This document shows positions 45,055-53,839 of a stretch of 64,000 nt of DNA, in pieces. Source of the stretch: Nocardia sp. alder85J (GTDB lineage Bacteria > Actinomycetota > Actinomycetes > Mycobacteriales > Mycobacteriaceae). Location of the stretch: assembly GCF_020176955.2 (NCBI RefSeq), contig NZ_JAIUCZ020000004.1:1-64000 (forward strand). Reading direction: 5' to 3'. Positions within the stretch are counted from its first letter, which is position 1, and each line of letters starts with the position of its first letter. The notes below the pieces were generated by a model that was not told the DNA's origin, did no database searches, and worked only from the letters and a program-made list of their open reading frames with translations. The translations under genes were made by a program, and so were the position numbers.

Positions 45055-45954
45055 TTGCTGACCAAGTCACGCCGGGCCAGTGTCGCCGGTATCCGCAGCA
45101 TCCGGGTCGGCGGCCTGATCCTCACCTATCTCGTCGACGGCCGGACCTCGCTGCCCGCGCGCCACTGGCTGCCGGGTACCACCGCCGAATTCTGGGACGA
45201 CTACGCGCACGACCGGTATCTCGACGATTGCCGCGCGCTGCCCGCCGGTGTCGGCGCGCTGCTGATCGAAGACGATGCCACCGGCGAGGCGATGTTGATC
45301 GACGCCGGCGTCGGCCCCGTGTCCATCGAGACACCGTCGGGCCTGATCGCCGGGGGTGCGCTGCTGGACAGTCTGCGCGGTGTCGACCGATCCGGCAGTG
45401 GCGGAACCGATCTGCTGTCGCGGATCACCACCGTCGCGCTCACCCATCTGCATCTCGATCAGATCGGCTGGCTGTGCCGCGCCGTGCCCGGAACCGATCG
45501 GCGGCCTTTCGCGCACGCCGCGGTGGTGGTCGGCCGGGAGGAGTGGGCGCATCGGCACCTGCTCGCGGTGGACGGCGTCGGCCCCGACCTGCTGGCGGCG
45601 TTCGAGCCGCAGGTTCGCCTCGCCGACCCCGGACAGGACATCGGCCTGGGTGTGACGGTGGTCCCACTGCCCGGTCACACGCCCGGCCACACCGGCTATC
45701 GGATCACCTCCCAGGGAGCCACTCTCGTGGTTCTCGGCGACGCGCTGCACACCGCGTTGCAGGTCGCCGATCCACAGCTGTCCTCGGTCGCCGATATGGA
45801 CCCGCGACAGGCCGCCGACGTCCGCGGCTCCCTCGTCCGTATGCTCGCCGACGACGAGATCCCCGCATTCGGTATGCACTTCGCGGACGAGCAGTTCGGT
45901 CTCTGCGCCCGCGACAGCGCCGGTGTCATCCAGTGGCGGCCGATGCCCACCTAG
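45055..45954 (+). CDS. MBL-fold metallo-hydrolase, lactonase-like
   Basis: The 299-residue protein is a metallo-beta-lactamase-fold hydrolase. Metal motifs are THLHLDQIGW near residue 140, PLPGHTPGHTG near 205, LGDALH near 227 and FGMHF near 275. The first motif is H-x-H-x-D-Q instead of H-x-H-x-D-H, so one zinc ligand is replaced. The start is taken as TTG 45055 behind AAAGGA; GTG 45025 is possible but the ten codons between use rare triplets. It is convergent with the XRE gene 10 bases away. Confidence 0.8.
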   Translation: MLTKSRRASVAGIRSIRVGGLILTYLVDGRTSLPARHWLPGTTAEFWDDYAHDRYLDDCRALPAGVGALLIEDDATGEAMLIDAGVGPVSIETPSGLIAGGALLDSLRGVDRSGSGGTDLLSRITTVALTHLHLDQIGWLCRAVPGTDRRPFAHAAVVVGREEWAHRHLLAVDGVGPDLLAAFEPQVRLADPGQDIGLGVTVVPLPGHTPGHTGYRITSQGATLVVLGDALHTALQVADPQLSSVADMDPRQAADVRGSLVRMLADDEIPAFGMHFADEQFGLCARDSAGVIQWRPMPT

Positions 45955-45964
45955 CCCGCGCCGC

Positions 45965-46759
45965 TCACACGCGCCAGAAAACCAGCTGCTGCCAGTCCGG
46001 CCTGCGCGGCGGGAAGAACGATCGCCAGCTCCCGAAATAGAAGTCGGCCGTCTCGCCGGTACCTGGATTGCGCAGGGTGAAGATCTCCGGCACCACCTCG
46101 TCGATCGGCGTCCGCTTCGTGGAGAGCCTCTTGTATTCCGGGGCCTGACTGACCGCCCCGATGAGCGCTCGCCGCCGGTCCTCCCCGACCAATTCGATGG
46201 ACAGATGTTCGAGCGCCAGCAGCAGCAGATAGGCGAACGGCTCCCACCCCTGCGGCCCGAAGACGTCCTTGGCGCGCCGGTCCAGCATCATCCACACGAT
46301 CAGATTCCGGTACTCGCCGACACCCTGAAGCCATTCCCGGCCTTGTTCGTTGCAATATCCCAGATCGAACGACCCCTGCGCGATCACCATCGCCGGACCC
46401 GGCTGCCGGTCGCAGAAGGCGATCTCGCGGGCGGTCGGCGGCGGCAGATCGTCCATCAGCCGCGCTCGCCCGGTGAGCACTTCGATCACGTGGTCGAGCA
46501 TGGGTTCGACGATGACCGGTTCCGCTGTGTTGAAGTATTTCCACAGCATCTCGATCTTCACGCCGCGATCCCCGCGCTCCAGGGCCTCGACGGATTTGTC
46601 ACTGTTCCCCAGCAGCGCCGCCAATTGCGCCCGCGTCAGCCCCGCCCGCTCCCGCAGATGCCGCATGACCCGCGCCAGCCGATACCGACTCTCGAGCTCC
46701 AGACTCTTCTCCGGCGCCCGCTTCCCACCGTGACCCGCGTCGTCCTGTGGTGGCGTCAT
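45965..46759 (-). CDS. XRE-family regulator with a large C-terminal sensor domain
   Basis: The 264-residue protein has an N-terminal helix-turn-helix (RHLRERAGLTRAQLAALLGN, SDKSVEALERGDRGVKIEML). A C-terminal region of about 170 residues resembles the MmyB-like ligand-binding domain of actinobacterial XRE regulators (VIAQGSFDLGYCNEQGREWL, SQAPEYKRLSTKR). The sensor assignment is tentative. No divergent partner gene is intact: the next sequence upstream is a degraded kinase fragment. Confidence 0.8.
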   Translation of the reverse strand: MTPPQDDAGHGGKRAPEKSLELESRYRLARVMRHLRERAGLTRAQLAALLGNSDKSVEALERGDRGVKIEMLWKYFNTAEPVIVEPMLDHVIEVLTGRARLMDDLPPPTAREIAFCDRQPGPAMVIAQGSFDLGYCNEQGREWLQGVGEYRNLIVWMMLDRRAKDVFGPQGWEPFAYLLLLALEHLSIELVGEDRRRALIGAVSQAPEYKRLSTKRTPIDEVVPEIFTLRNPGTGETADFYFGSWRSFFPPRRPDWQQLVFWRV

Positions 46760-46849
46760 GGCACGTGCTACTCCTCCTGGCGGCTCCGGGAAACGCTACC
46801 CGGCCGGCCAGGAACGCCCGACACACCAGAATGCCAGCTGAACTGCGAA

Positions 46850-47093
46850 GAGTCCAGCCGGTGGCAGCGTCACCACGACGATGCCGGCGCGCTCCCAGGG
46901 CCGCGCGCGCGAAATACCGACGCTGCCCGTCGGCATATCGCCGCATCGTCTCGTGCGCCGGATCCGGTTGCGTACCATCGCGTTCGGCCGTCCGAGCGGC
47001 TGTCACCTCGAACGGGACATCGAGGAATACCGATGTATCCCGGATCTCCCGGGAGAGCGCTGATATCACCCGCCCGCGTAACGCGTCGATCGC
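46850..47093 (-). pseudogene. Degraded uridine kinase-like fragment
   Basis: On the minus strand, IDALRGRVISALSREIRD, SVFLDVPFEVTAARTAERDG and PDPAHETMRRYADGQRRYF resemble the C-terminal half of actinobacterial uridine kinase-like P-loop proteins. The expected continuation ARPWERAGIVV is in another frame. The shift falls in a CG-dinucleotide run at 46901-46911, consistent with loss of one CG unit. No P-loop region is found upstream. The remainder of the 46760-47266 gap shows nothing identifiable. Confidence 0.5.
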
Positions 47094-47266
47094 ATGGAGT
47101 CGATGCAGTCGGGTGCAGGGAGGTGCGCGGTATGGACACAGGTGACCGATGTCCCAGCCGTGACGGTCCCGTTGACTACCGACCACTGGCCGGGCCCGTC
47201 GAACAACCTCATTGCGCTCGTAGTCAGCGAGGGCTTGCACCAGCCGGCTGCCGGAGATCGCGGGCT

Positions 47267-48187
47267 CTACGGTGTGCCGGCTCGTCGTGCCGTGACGAAC
47301 AGGCCCGCGCGGATCGGGAGCATCGCCTGTTCCGCGAGAGGGCGACCGTACCGCCTGGCTACATCGTCCGCGCGCTCGCTGGTGACCGTCCACCCGTGCT
47401 CGGCCAACCAGGTGCCGACGGGAAAGTTCTCCTCGTCCGGCCACAGCCGCGTGATATCGAGGTTCATTCGCTCGGCCATGCGGGCCTGCTGCTCCCGCAA
47501 TCGCGGATCGCGGCGCAGACCGGCCAGATCGTCGATGTGTTCCAGCTCGACGCTGCTGCCCGTGACGGTGAGTTCGTTCACCGCGGACAGCAGTCGTCGC
47601 TTCGCCGCGTTCGGCAGGAAAGGCAGCAGCCCCTCGGCCAGCCAGGCCGAGGGCCGGGACGGATCGAAACCCGCCTGCTGTAGCGGCTGGGTCCACTCTT
47701 CCCGCAAATCCACCGCGACCACTTGCCGCCGTGCGCGCGCCTGCGCACCCTGCTCGGTGAGCACGCGGTCCTTGAAGTCCAGGACCTTCGGTGCGTCCAG
47801 CTCGTAGACCGTGGTTCCCTCCGGCCAGCCCATCCGGAACGCGCGGGTGTCCAACCCCGCGGCGAGCAGCACCACCTGGGGCACCCCGGCCGTGGCCGCT
47901 GTCGCCAGGTACTCGTCGAAATACCGCGACCGCACCCCCATGTACCGGGCCATCGCCGTCCACGGAATGTCCGGGTCGTCCCCGGCCGCCTCCAGCCGGG
48001 TCGGCAAGGCGATCGGCGGTGCGGCCGCCCGCACGAAGGCCTCCGCGTACGGGTCCGAGACCAGGCCGCCGTCGCGGTGGGTCTCCATGGCCCGGCCCGC
48101 GGCCACGGCGAGTGCCGTCAACCCGACGTCGGTGACGATGTCCCAGTTGGCCGACGCTCCTGCTACAGGCACGCTTCGTCTGGTCAT
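47267..48187 (-). CDS. SAM-dependent methyltransferase, TIGR00027/leucine carboxyl methyltransferase family
   Basis: The 306-residue enzyme matches the large mycobacterial/nocardial family of putative S-adenosylmethionine methyltransferases. Seen are DIVTDVGLTALAVAAGRAME, MGVRSRYFDEYLATAATAGV, the SAM site VVLLAAGLDTRAFRM and VYELDAPKVLDFKDRVL with the acidic ribose-binding residue, then WLAEGLLPFLP. O-methylation of a carboxylate is the family's expected chemistry; the substrate is unknown. It is a single gene with a 463-base upstream region. Confidence 0.9.
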   Translation of the reverse strand: MTRRSVPVAGASANWDIVTDVGLTALAVAAGRAMETHRDGGLVSDPYAEAFVRAAAPPIALPTRLEAAGDDPDIPWTAMARYMGVRSRYFDEYLATAATAGVPQVVLLAAGLDTRAFRMGWPEGTTVYELDAPKVLDFKDRVLTEQGAQARARRQVVAVDLREEWTQPLQQAGFDPSRPSAWLAEGLLPFLPNAAKRRLLSAVNELTVTGSSVELEHIDDLAGLRRDPRLREQQARMAERMNLDITRLWPDEENFPVGTWLAEHGWTVTSERADDVARRYGRPLAEQAMLPIRAGLFVTARRAGTP

Positions 48188-48650
48188 GTCTACGCAACCT
48201 ACCCGACCGCCGGACAGTGCAGATAACATCCAGCAACCGAATTGGGTGTGGTGCCGACGGATGAATCACGTCCCCACCGCGAGCCCGTGCTGTTATCCTC
48301 GAACGTAGCGCATGATCACGGTGCGCATCCCTATTCTTACTGTCCTTGACCCCGGCAGTCGAACGCTACCCGCGACGACAGAGGGTGTCATCATCAGCGA
48401 CAGTTCGAGTCTCATTTCGTTGCCATCGTCGCGGTATTCGTCCGCGCTCCTCCGAGGTTCCCGCCGCAAGGACGCGGTGGAGCACCCTCTCGGTGCGGAG
48501 AATCGGAGCTACCGCTGCCCGATACGCACGGCACGGATCCGACCTCGGTCGTCGCAGTATCCGACAGTCGCGGTGAATCCGCCCCGGCCGGCCGTAACCG
48601 CCACCGCAATCGTTGCCTCTGACCCCTCACAACACCGGGAAGGCCGGTCG
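48188..48650. other. Divergent intergenic region before the sigma-factor gene
   Basis: The frame of the sigma factor is open back to 48312, but those codons have low third-position GC and the translation is unlike any sigma domain, so it is treated as untranslated leader. TTGACC occurs at 48346-48351 without a convincing -10 partner. No GTTT/GGGTA-type sigma-F promoter was found. Nothing else is recognised. Confidence 0.4.
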
Positions 48651-49490
48651 ATGAATCCGACTGTCCATTTCACCCTGCCTCGAATCACTCCACCGCGGTC
48701 GACGCGCATACGCCGGCGGCGCCGCGACGACGACAACTACGACCGCATCCCACCTCTTCTCGCCGAACTCGCCGGCCTCGCCCTCCATGACCCTCGGCGA
48801 GATCGCCTGCGCAAGAAGGCGATCGGACTGGGGCTACCGCTGGCCGAGCACATCGCGCGCAGGTTCACCGGTCGCGGAGAAGCCTTCGACGACCTGCTAC
48901 AGGTCGCACGACTCGGCCTGGTGCAAGCGGTCGACCGATTCGAACCCGGCCACGGTACGCCGTTCATCGCCTTCGCGGTACCGACCATCATGGGCGAGGT
49001 CCGCCGCCACTTCCGCGACCACACCTGGGGGGTGCGCGTCCCGCGGCGAACCAAGGACATCCATCAACTGCTCGGCCCGACCACCGAACGCCTGACCCAC
49101 CGGCTCGGGCGATCTCCCAGAGCCCGTGAGATCGCCGAAGAACTCGATGTCGAAACCGCCGAGGTCACCCTGGCGCTGATCGCTCAGAACGCCTACCGGG
49201 CGGATCCGATCGAAGCGGCCACCGACGACGAGGACGGCGTGGCGCCGACTGTGATCCCGGGCGTACTCGCCGTGGACGAGCCGGGTTACCGCTTGGTGGA
49301 GGACTACCTCGCGGTGCGGCCGTTGATCGCCGCATTGCCGGCACGGGATCAGCGCGTGCTGGTGCTGCGTTTCTTCGAATTCCGGACCCAGGTGCAGATC
49401 GCCGAAGCCCTCGGCATCTCCCAGATGCAGGTCTCGCGCATCCTGGCCGGAACTCTGAACACCCTGCGCGAGCAGGCATTACGGCCCTAA
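48651..49490 (+). CDS. SigB/SigF/SigG-type (group 3) RNA polymerase sigma factor
   Basis: The 279-residue sigma-70 family protein has region 2 (DDLLQVARLGLVQAVDRFEP, then FAVPTIMGEVRRHFRDHTWG), region 3 with LGRSPRAREIAEELDV, and region 4 (QRVLVLRFFEFRTQVQIAEA, LGISQMQVSRIL). This is the stress/sporulation group usually held by an RsbW-like anti-sigma factor, yet none is encoded here. The basic N-terminus (RIRRRRRDDDNYD) is a typical family tail. GGAAGG precedes the ATG. It ends 6 bases from a convergent GAF-ANTAR gene. Confidence 0.92.
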   Translation: MNPTVHFTLPRITPPRSTRIRRRRRDDDNYDRIPPLLAELAGLALHDPRRDRLRKKAIGLGLPLAEHIARRFTGRGEAFDDLLQVARLGLVQAVDRFEPGHGTPFIAFAVPTIMGEVRRHFRDHTWGVRVPRRTKDIHQLLGPTTERLTHRLGRSPRAREIAEELDVETAEVTLALIAQNAYRADPIEAATDDEDGVAPTVIPGVLAVDEPGYRLVEDYLAVRPLIAALPARDQRVLVLRFFEFRTQVQIAEALGISQMQVSRILAGTLNTLREQALRP

Positions 49491-49496
49491 TGGGCA

Positions 49497-50258
49497 TCAT
49501 CCGGCGGGGTGCTGCTGCGGTGCACCATCCGGTGCGGAGGTACGTAGCAGGGCAGTGGTGTCGAAGGAGCCCTCGACGATCGCGCGGGCCAGTACCGCGA
49601 GGCGAGTGCTGGTGCTGCGGGCGTATGCGCGAAGCGTCGCGAACGCCTGTGCCGTGTCGAGGCCGCTTCGTTCGGCGAGAACACCTTTGGCCTGTTCGAT
49701 GATGATGCGGTTGTTGAGCGCGGTCTGTAGTTGCTCGTTGACGATCGCCTGCCGTGCGACCACGCGCTGATGCAGGATCCCGATCGTGGCCACATCCGCC
49801 AGCGCCTGCCCGACGGACACGTCCGCGGGCCGCAGCGCACCCGGCTGTTCGCAGAACAGGTTCAGCGCGCCGATCCGCTGTTCGCGCAACCGCAGCGGCA
49901 CCGCGTAGACCGCACGGAACCCCTCGGCGAGCATTCGGTGGCCGAACACCGGCCATCGCGAAGCCTGCTCGGTCAGGTCGTCGACGACGATCCGGGTACC
50001 GGTGCGGTACGCGTCCAGACACGGTCCGGCATCGGCTTGTAGCTGGAACAGCTCCATCAGGCGGGTCTGTTCGCTGCTGGCGGCCAGCACGCGCAGGCTG
50101 GTGCTGTCACTGAGCAGCAGCCCGGCCGCGCTCGCGCTCAGTAGTTCCACGCAGTCGTCGACCAACTGCTGGCACAGATCCATCGTGTCGTAGTCCGCGA
50201 CCAGGGTGTCGATCAGTCGGACGAACGCCCGGGTGAGTGGGCCTTCCCGAGCAACCAT
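49497..50258 (-). CDS. GAF-ANTAR RNA-binding regulator (first of three)
   Basis: The 253-residue protein has a GAF domain (residues about 25-165: FQLQADAGPCLDAYRTGTRI, RAVYAVPLRLREQRIGALNL) and a C-terminal ANTAR domain (NRIIIEQAKGVLAERSGLDT, FATLRAYARSTSTRL). ANTAR domains bind paired hairpins in mRNA leaders and prevent termination. The ATG at 50258 is preceded by AAGGAG. It is about three-quarters identical by eye to the gene at 51789-52547, and diverges from a DevS-like GAF sensor. Confidence 0.9.
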   Translation of the reverse strand: MVAREGPLTRAFVRLIDTLVADYDTMDLCQQLVDDCVELLSASAAGLLLSDSTSLRVLAASSEQTRLMELFQLQADAGPCLDAYRTGTRIVVDDLTEQASRWPVFGHRMLAEGFRAVYAVPLRLREQRIGALNLFCEQPGALRPADVSVGQALADVATIGILHQRVVARQAIVNEQLQTALNNRIIIEQAKGVLAERSGLDTAQAFATLRAYARSTSTRLAVLARAIVEGSFDTTALLRTSAPDGAPQQHPAG

Positions 50259-50546
50259 GATGTTCTCCTTCCTCGTTTTCCCGTTTCCGATGTCGTGCCA
50301 CGACAGCCGGGGCCGATGCGCGACCGTATCTTCGGCGACATCGTTACGCGAAGCTTTCACCACCGCCACTCCCGCCGAGACCGAATCGGTGCGCGCCGAC
50401 CTCCGACACGCTGCCGGGACTCGCGGCTCTCGCCGAATTCGACGGCGGCTCGGCCGATCTCGCGGAGGGTCGTATTTCGGCGCCCGCGCAGCCGGAGGCG
50501 TGCGGTGCGTGCGGTGGCTCGTGCTGCCGTTCCAGGAGTCGTCCGG

Positions 50547-50582
50547 TAAGGTGAGGGCCGTTGCTCCAGACCTCGGCGACGC
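50547..50582 (+). promoter_or_regulatory. Candidate -10 and conserved leader of the first GAF sensor gene
   Basis: TAAGGT at 50547-50552 is followed 11 bases later by GCTCCAGACCTCGGCGACGC (50563-50582). The paralogous sensor gene has TAAGCT and GCTCCAGATCCCGGTGACGC at the same distance from its ATG (54130-54164). Conservation of a leader outside the coding region suggests a shared regulatory role. The rest of the 359-base divergent gap shows no gene. Confidence 0.5.
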
Positions 50583-50617
50583 ATCAGCGTTCGGCTTCCG
50601 GTGGAAGAGGTTGGGGT

Positions 50618-51799
50618 ATGCGTTTTCATTCGAAGGCATTCCAGTCGCAGGCCCGGCTGCGGGAGGCGGTCGCCGAAATTCGGCAGCGAGCCGAACGCAT
50701 CACGGAAATCCGTGGCCGGACCGAAGAACTGGTCACGACGATCCTGGTGCAAACCTCGGGTTTCGAGCTGGATCAAATCCTCTGTGTGATCGCCCATACC
50801 GCCGCCGAGCTCGTGGGTGCCCGCAACGCCGGACTGGGAGTGTATCGACACGACTACCAGCTCATCGCATCTCGCTATCACGATGTGCGTTACGAGGGCG
50901 CCCGCGAGATCGGGCGGGTGACGATCCATCCGATCCCCGACCTTCACCCGCGACCGGGTTCGATCCGTCGGCAGCCCGAATCCGTCCCTGTCACGACCTC
51001 GGCCGTTCGTCATCCGGCCCGAGCGGACGGAACCGTTCTCGAGGTGGCGATCCGAGTCCACGACCAGGTATTCGGCAGCCTCTGTCTCGCGGACAAAGCA
51101 GACGGCAGGCCATTCGGCGGCGACGACGAGATGCTCATCCTCACCCTGGCCACAGCGGCCGGCATCGCGATCGATAATGCGCGCAAAGTCGAACAACACC
51201 GGCTACGTCAGGCATGGACCGAGGCTGCCCGTGCCATCGGCGCCGAATTGCGGGCGGGCATCGACACCACTACGGCATTGCGGTTGATCGCGGACACGGC
51301 CACGAGCCTGACTGCCGTCGGGCATTGTCTGCTGGTGGTCCCCGGTGAGTCCGGGACAGCGACGCCGGAGGTCGCCGAATTGGTGATCGTCGATTCGGCC
51401 GGGTCCCGTCGCAGCGGTGCCGAGGAGGTTCTCGCCGTCGTGGATGCCACTGTCAGAGCGGTGTTCAGAGCGGGTTCGCCACTGCGCTCGGCCGCACCCG
51501 AGATCGACCACACGGCCGGGTCCGGTGCGCCGATCGGCCCGGTGATGATGCTGCCGCTACCCGGGACCGATTCTCCTGCCGCCGTGCTGATCAGTATTCG
51601 ACCGGTCGGGGCTCCCGCTTTTCCGGACGAGCAGTTCGAGGCGATGTCGGTGTTCACCGATCAGGTCGCGGAGGGGCTGCGGTCGGCCGGTGCGCGCCGG
51701 CAGCTGGAGCTGGATGAGCGTGCCGAGCGCGACCGCGTTGCCCGCGTGATCTCGCAACCGCCGCGGGAAATCGACGACGTCGGGGCGGCTACCCGCTGA
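50618..51799 (+). CDS. DevS-like tandem GAF sensor lacking H-box and ATPase domain
   Basis: The 393-residue protein resembles the sensory half of DevS/DosT redox kinases: a helical start (RTEELVTTILVQTSGFELDQ), a first GAF domain ending IRVHDQVFGSLCLADK and DNARKVEQHRLRQAWTEAAR, then a second GAF domain. Where the dimerisation H-box should be, it reads RDRVARVISQPPREIDDV and stops, so neither the phosphorylated histidine nor an ATPase is present. It may act as a signal-binding partner. Its 3' end overlaps the convergent ANTAR gene by 11 bases. Confidence 0.82.
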   Translation: MRFHSKAFQSQARLREAVAEIRQRAERITEIRGRTEELVTTILVQTSGFELDQILCVIAHTAAELVGARNAGLGVYRHDYQLIASRYHDVRYEGAREIGRVTIHPIPDLHPRPGSIRRQPESVPVTTSAVRHPARADGTVLEVAIRVHDQVFGSLCLADKADGRPFGGDDEMLILTLATAAGIAIDNARKVEQHRLRQAWTEAARAIGAELRAGIDTTTALRLIADTATSLTAVGHCLLVVPGESGTATPEVAELVIVDSAGSRRSGAEEVLAVVDATVRAVFRAGSPLRSAAPEIDHTAGSGAPIGPVMMLPLPGTDSPAAVLISIRPVGAPAFPDEQFEAMSVFTDQVAEGLRSAGARRQLELDERAERDRVARVISQPPREIDDVGAATR

Positions 51800-52547
51800 G
51801 ACCCGGGGGGTCCGCTTGGGGCGCGTGCAGGAAGTCGGCCGTGTCGACCGTGCCGTCCACGATGGCACGAGCTGCCTCGGCCAGACGGGTGTTGGTGTTG
51901 CGGGCATACGCACGGAGCATCACGAAGGCCTGGTCCATGTCCAGACCGCCGCGTTCGGCGAGAACACCTTTGGCCTGCTCGAGGATGATGCGACTGTTGA
52001 GCGCGCTCTGTAATTGCTCGTTGATGATCTCGTGCCGGGCAACCACACGTTGATGCAGGATCCCGATCGTCGCCACATCGGCCAGCGCCTGCCCGACAGC
52101 CACGTCCTCGGGCGACAGCGCACCGACCTGGGTACTGAACAGGTTCAGCGCGCCGATTCGCTGTTCTCGCAGCCGCAGTGGCACCGCGTAGACGGCGCGG
52201 AATCCCTCGGCGAGCATCCGGTCGCCGAATACCGGCCATTGCGCCGCTCGGGCAGCGGTCAGCTCACCGACGATGACCTGGCTGCCGGTGCGATAGGCGT
52301 CCAGGCACGGCCCGGCATCGGCCTGCAGCTGGAACAACTCCATCAGTCGAGTCTGTTCACTGGTGGAGGCCAGCACCCGCAGACTGTCGTGATGATCGCC
52401 CAGCAACAGTCCCGCCGCGGTGGCGTTCAGCAGCTCGACGCAATCGTCGACGAGTTGCTGGCACAACTCGATCGCGTCGTAGTCGGCGACCAGTGTGTCG
52501 ACCAACCGAACGAACGCCCGCGTGAGCGGACCTTCCCGAGCGTCCAT
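51789..52547 (-). CDS. GAF-ANTAR RNA-binding regulator (second of three)
   Basis: The 252-residue paralogue of the 49497-50258 gene has the same GAF core (FQLQADAGPCLDAYRTGSQV, AVYAVPLRLREQRIGALNLF) and ANTAR tail (NSRIILEQAKGVLAERGGLD, FVMLRAYARNTNTRL). The ATG at 52547 was chosen because the MDAREGPLTRAFVRL start aligns with the paralogue's MVAREGPLTRAFVRL. It is 48 bases downstream of a third GAF-ANTAR gene, forming a two-gene operon. Confidence 0.9.
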   Translation of the reverse strand: MDAREGPLTRAFVRLVDTLVADYDAIELCQQLVDDCVELLNATAAGLLLGDHHDSLRVLASTSEQTRLMELFQLQADAGPCLDAYRTGSQVIVGELTAARAAQWPVFGDRMLAEGFRAVYAVPLRLREQRIGALNLFSTQVGALSPEDVAVGQALADVATIGILHQRVVARHEIINEQLQSALNSRIILEQAKGVLAERGGLDMDQAFVMLRAYARNTNTRLAEAARAIVDGTVDTADFLHAPQADPPGLSG

Positions 52548-52595
52548 GGTGTCCGTTTTCCCTTCGTTCCTGTTCTCGGTCCTCGGCATGGGGCG

Positions 52596-53297
52596 TCAAC
52601 GTGTGTCGTGTCCGTCCGATGTCAGTCGCAGCCGCCGCGCGACGACATCGGCGGCGACTTCGCCGAGAAGCAGGCCGTGGGCGAACGCGTGCCCTTGTAG
52701 CCGTACATAGGCTTCCCGGGCGGGCACCCCGAGCTGCGCCACCACCATTCCGGTGGCTTGATGGATGGTTTGCGCGTCCGGCGACAGTTCCCACCCCGGA
52801 TCCCCGTCTCGGCCGGCATCGTTCAACAAGGTCATGGTAACCAGATGGGCCACCAGGGTCATCGACGTCATGTCCTGGCTCGACAGTACTTGCGGTGCTT
52901 CGCGATACAGATCCAGCACCCCCAGCCGGATGGCCCCGATCTGCAGTGGGAACGCGAACACCGCGCTCGGGGCGTCGTGATCGAGGGTATCGAGCAGCGC
53001 CGGCCAGCGCGCGAATCCGGTCGCGGTGAGATCCGGGACCAGAACCGGTGCGCCGCCGGTGATCGCGTCGATGGCGGGACCGTCGCCGACAGTGGCCTGG
53101 ATCGCCTCGATTCTGGCCGCGACCTCGTCGCTGGCGCACAACAACTCCCACCCGTCGGCGCTGTGCACCACGATAGCCGCACGTGCCACCGGCAGTACCG
53201 ACACACACGCACGGCACAACCCGGCCGGTGTCGTCTCTCCCGCCGATTCCGCCAGCACGGCCAGGAACTCGGCGACAAGGGGATGCGGGGGCGTCAC
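52596..53297 (-). CDS. GAF-ANTAR regulator (third, divergent member)
   Basis: The 233-residue protein has a GAF domain (GDGPAIDAITGGAPVLVPDL, AVFAFPLQIGAIRLGVLDLY) and a C-terminal ANTAR domain (IHQATGMVVAQLGVPAREAY, RLQGHAFAHGLLLGEVAADV). It differs clearly from the two near-identical paralogues and looks like the common actinobacterial GAF-ANTAR type. It starts with GTG at 53297 and leads the operon with the 51789-52547 gene. Confidence 0.88.
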   Translation of the reverse strand: MTPPHPLVAEFLAVLAESAGETTPAGLCRACVSVLPVARAAIVVHSADGWELLCASDEVAARIEAIQATVGDGPAIDAITGGAPVLVPDLTATGFARWPALLDTLDHDAPSAVFAFPLQIGAIRLGVLDLYREAPQVLSSQDMTSMTLVAHLVTMTLLNDAGRDGDPGWELSPDAQTIHQATGMVVAQLGVPAREAYVRLQGHAFAHGLLLGEVAADVVARRLRLTSDGHDTR

Positions 53298-53665
53298 CGC
53301 ACCTGACCGCCACCAGGCTCACGGAGTGTCTCGACCATCGGCCAACGCCCCTTCCGGCGGCAATCGCATATCCACTTCCGGTACGCATCCCGAGCTTCAG
53401 CAGGCAATCCGAGTCGCCGCGCCGGAGGCGACGCGGGCCTACGGTGACGCCTGCGACACTACCGAAGAACTGCTCGAAGGTTCCGGTCCGGCGACGGGGA
53501 TGCCCGCGGTGCGGCCGGGTGCTCGCGGCTATCCAGCTCGCAGCGACCGTGACGTACGGGCACGGCCGAGCGATGTCGAACGAAACCGCAAGGGGGGCAA
53601 CGGGACAGCTGCGGTCGTGCCCGCTCCGGGCACGACCGCAGCTGTCGCAGTGTGAGGACGTTCCG
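53298..53665. other. Intergenic region between the ANTAR operon and CsbD
   Basis: No gene is supported in these 368 bases; the open frames lack ribosome sites and typical codon usage. The promoter of the GAF-ANTAR operon should lie at the left end, but no box is clear. The right end holds a very strong hairpin, listed separately. Confidence 0.4.
53604..53646. terminator. Perfect 20-bp stem hairpin downstream of csbD
   Basis: The arms 53604-53623 and 53627-53646 are perfectly complementary, reading ACAGCTGCGGTCGTGCC in the left arm, around a CTC loop. It lies 20 bases past the CsbD-like stop. A long GC-rich stem without a T-run is a typical actinobacterial terminator. Confidence 0.75.
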
Positions 53666-53839
53666 CTACTTCCGGAACGCGTCCTTCACCTTTTCGCCGG
53701 CATCCTTCAGGTTGGACTTCGCCTGGTCGGCCTTGCCTTCGTTTTCGGTGGACTTGTCATCGGTGGCCCGGCCGACCGCCTCTTTCGCCTTGCCGGCCAT
53801 CTCGTCGACCTTGTTTCCCGCTTTGTCGGCTGCACTCAT
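53666..53839 (-). CDS. CsbD-family stress protein
   Basis: The 57-residue hydrophilic protein reads MSAADKAGNKVDEMAGKAKE and continues with alternating lysine, glutamate and alanine to VKDAFRK, the standard CsbD pattern. CsbD proteins are general-stress proteins under SigB-type control in other bacteria; their biochemical role is unknown. The ATG is preceded by GGAGGA. The nearby SigB/SigF-type sigma gene makes that link plausible here. Confidence 0.88.
   Translation of the reverse strand: MSAADKAGNKVDEMAGKAKEAVGRATDDKSTENEGKADQAKSNLKDAGEKVKDAFRK

Noticed and set aside
48312-48650. 113-residue N-terminal extension of the sigma factor
   Set aside because: Low third-position GC and no sigma-like sequence; a ribosome site precedes ATG 48651.
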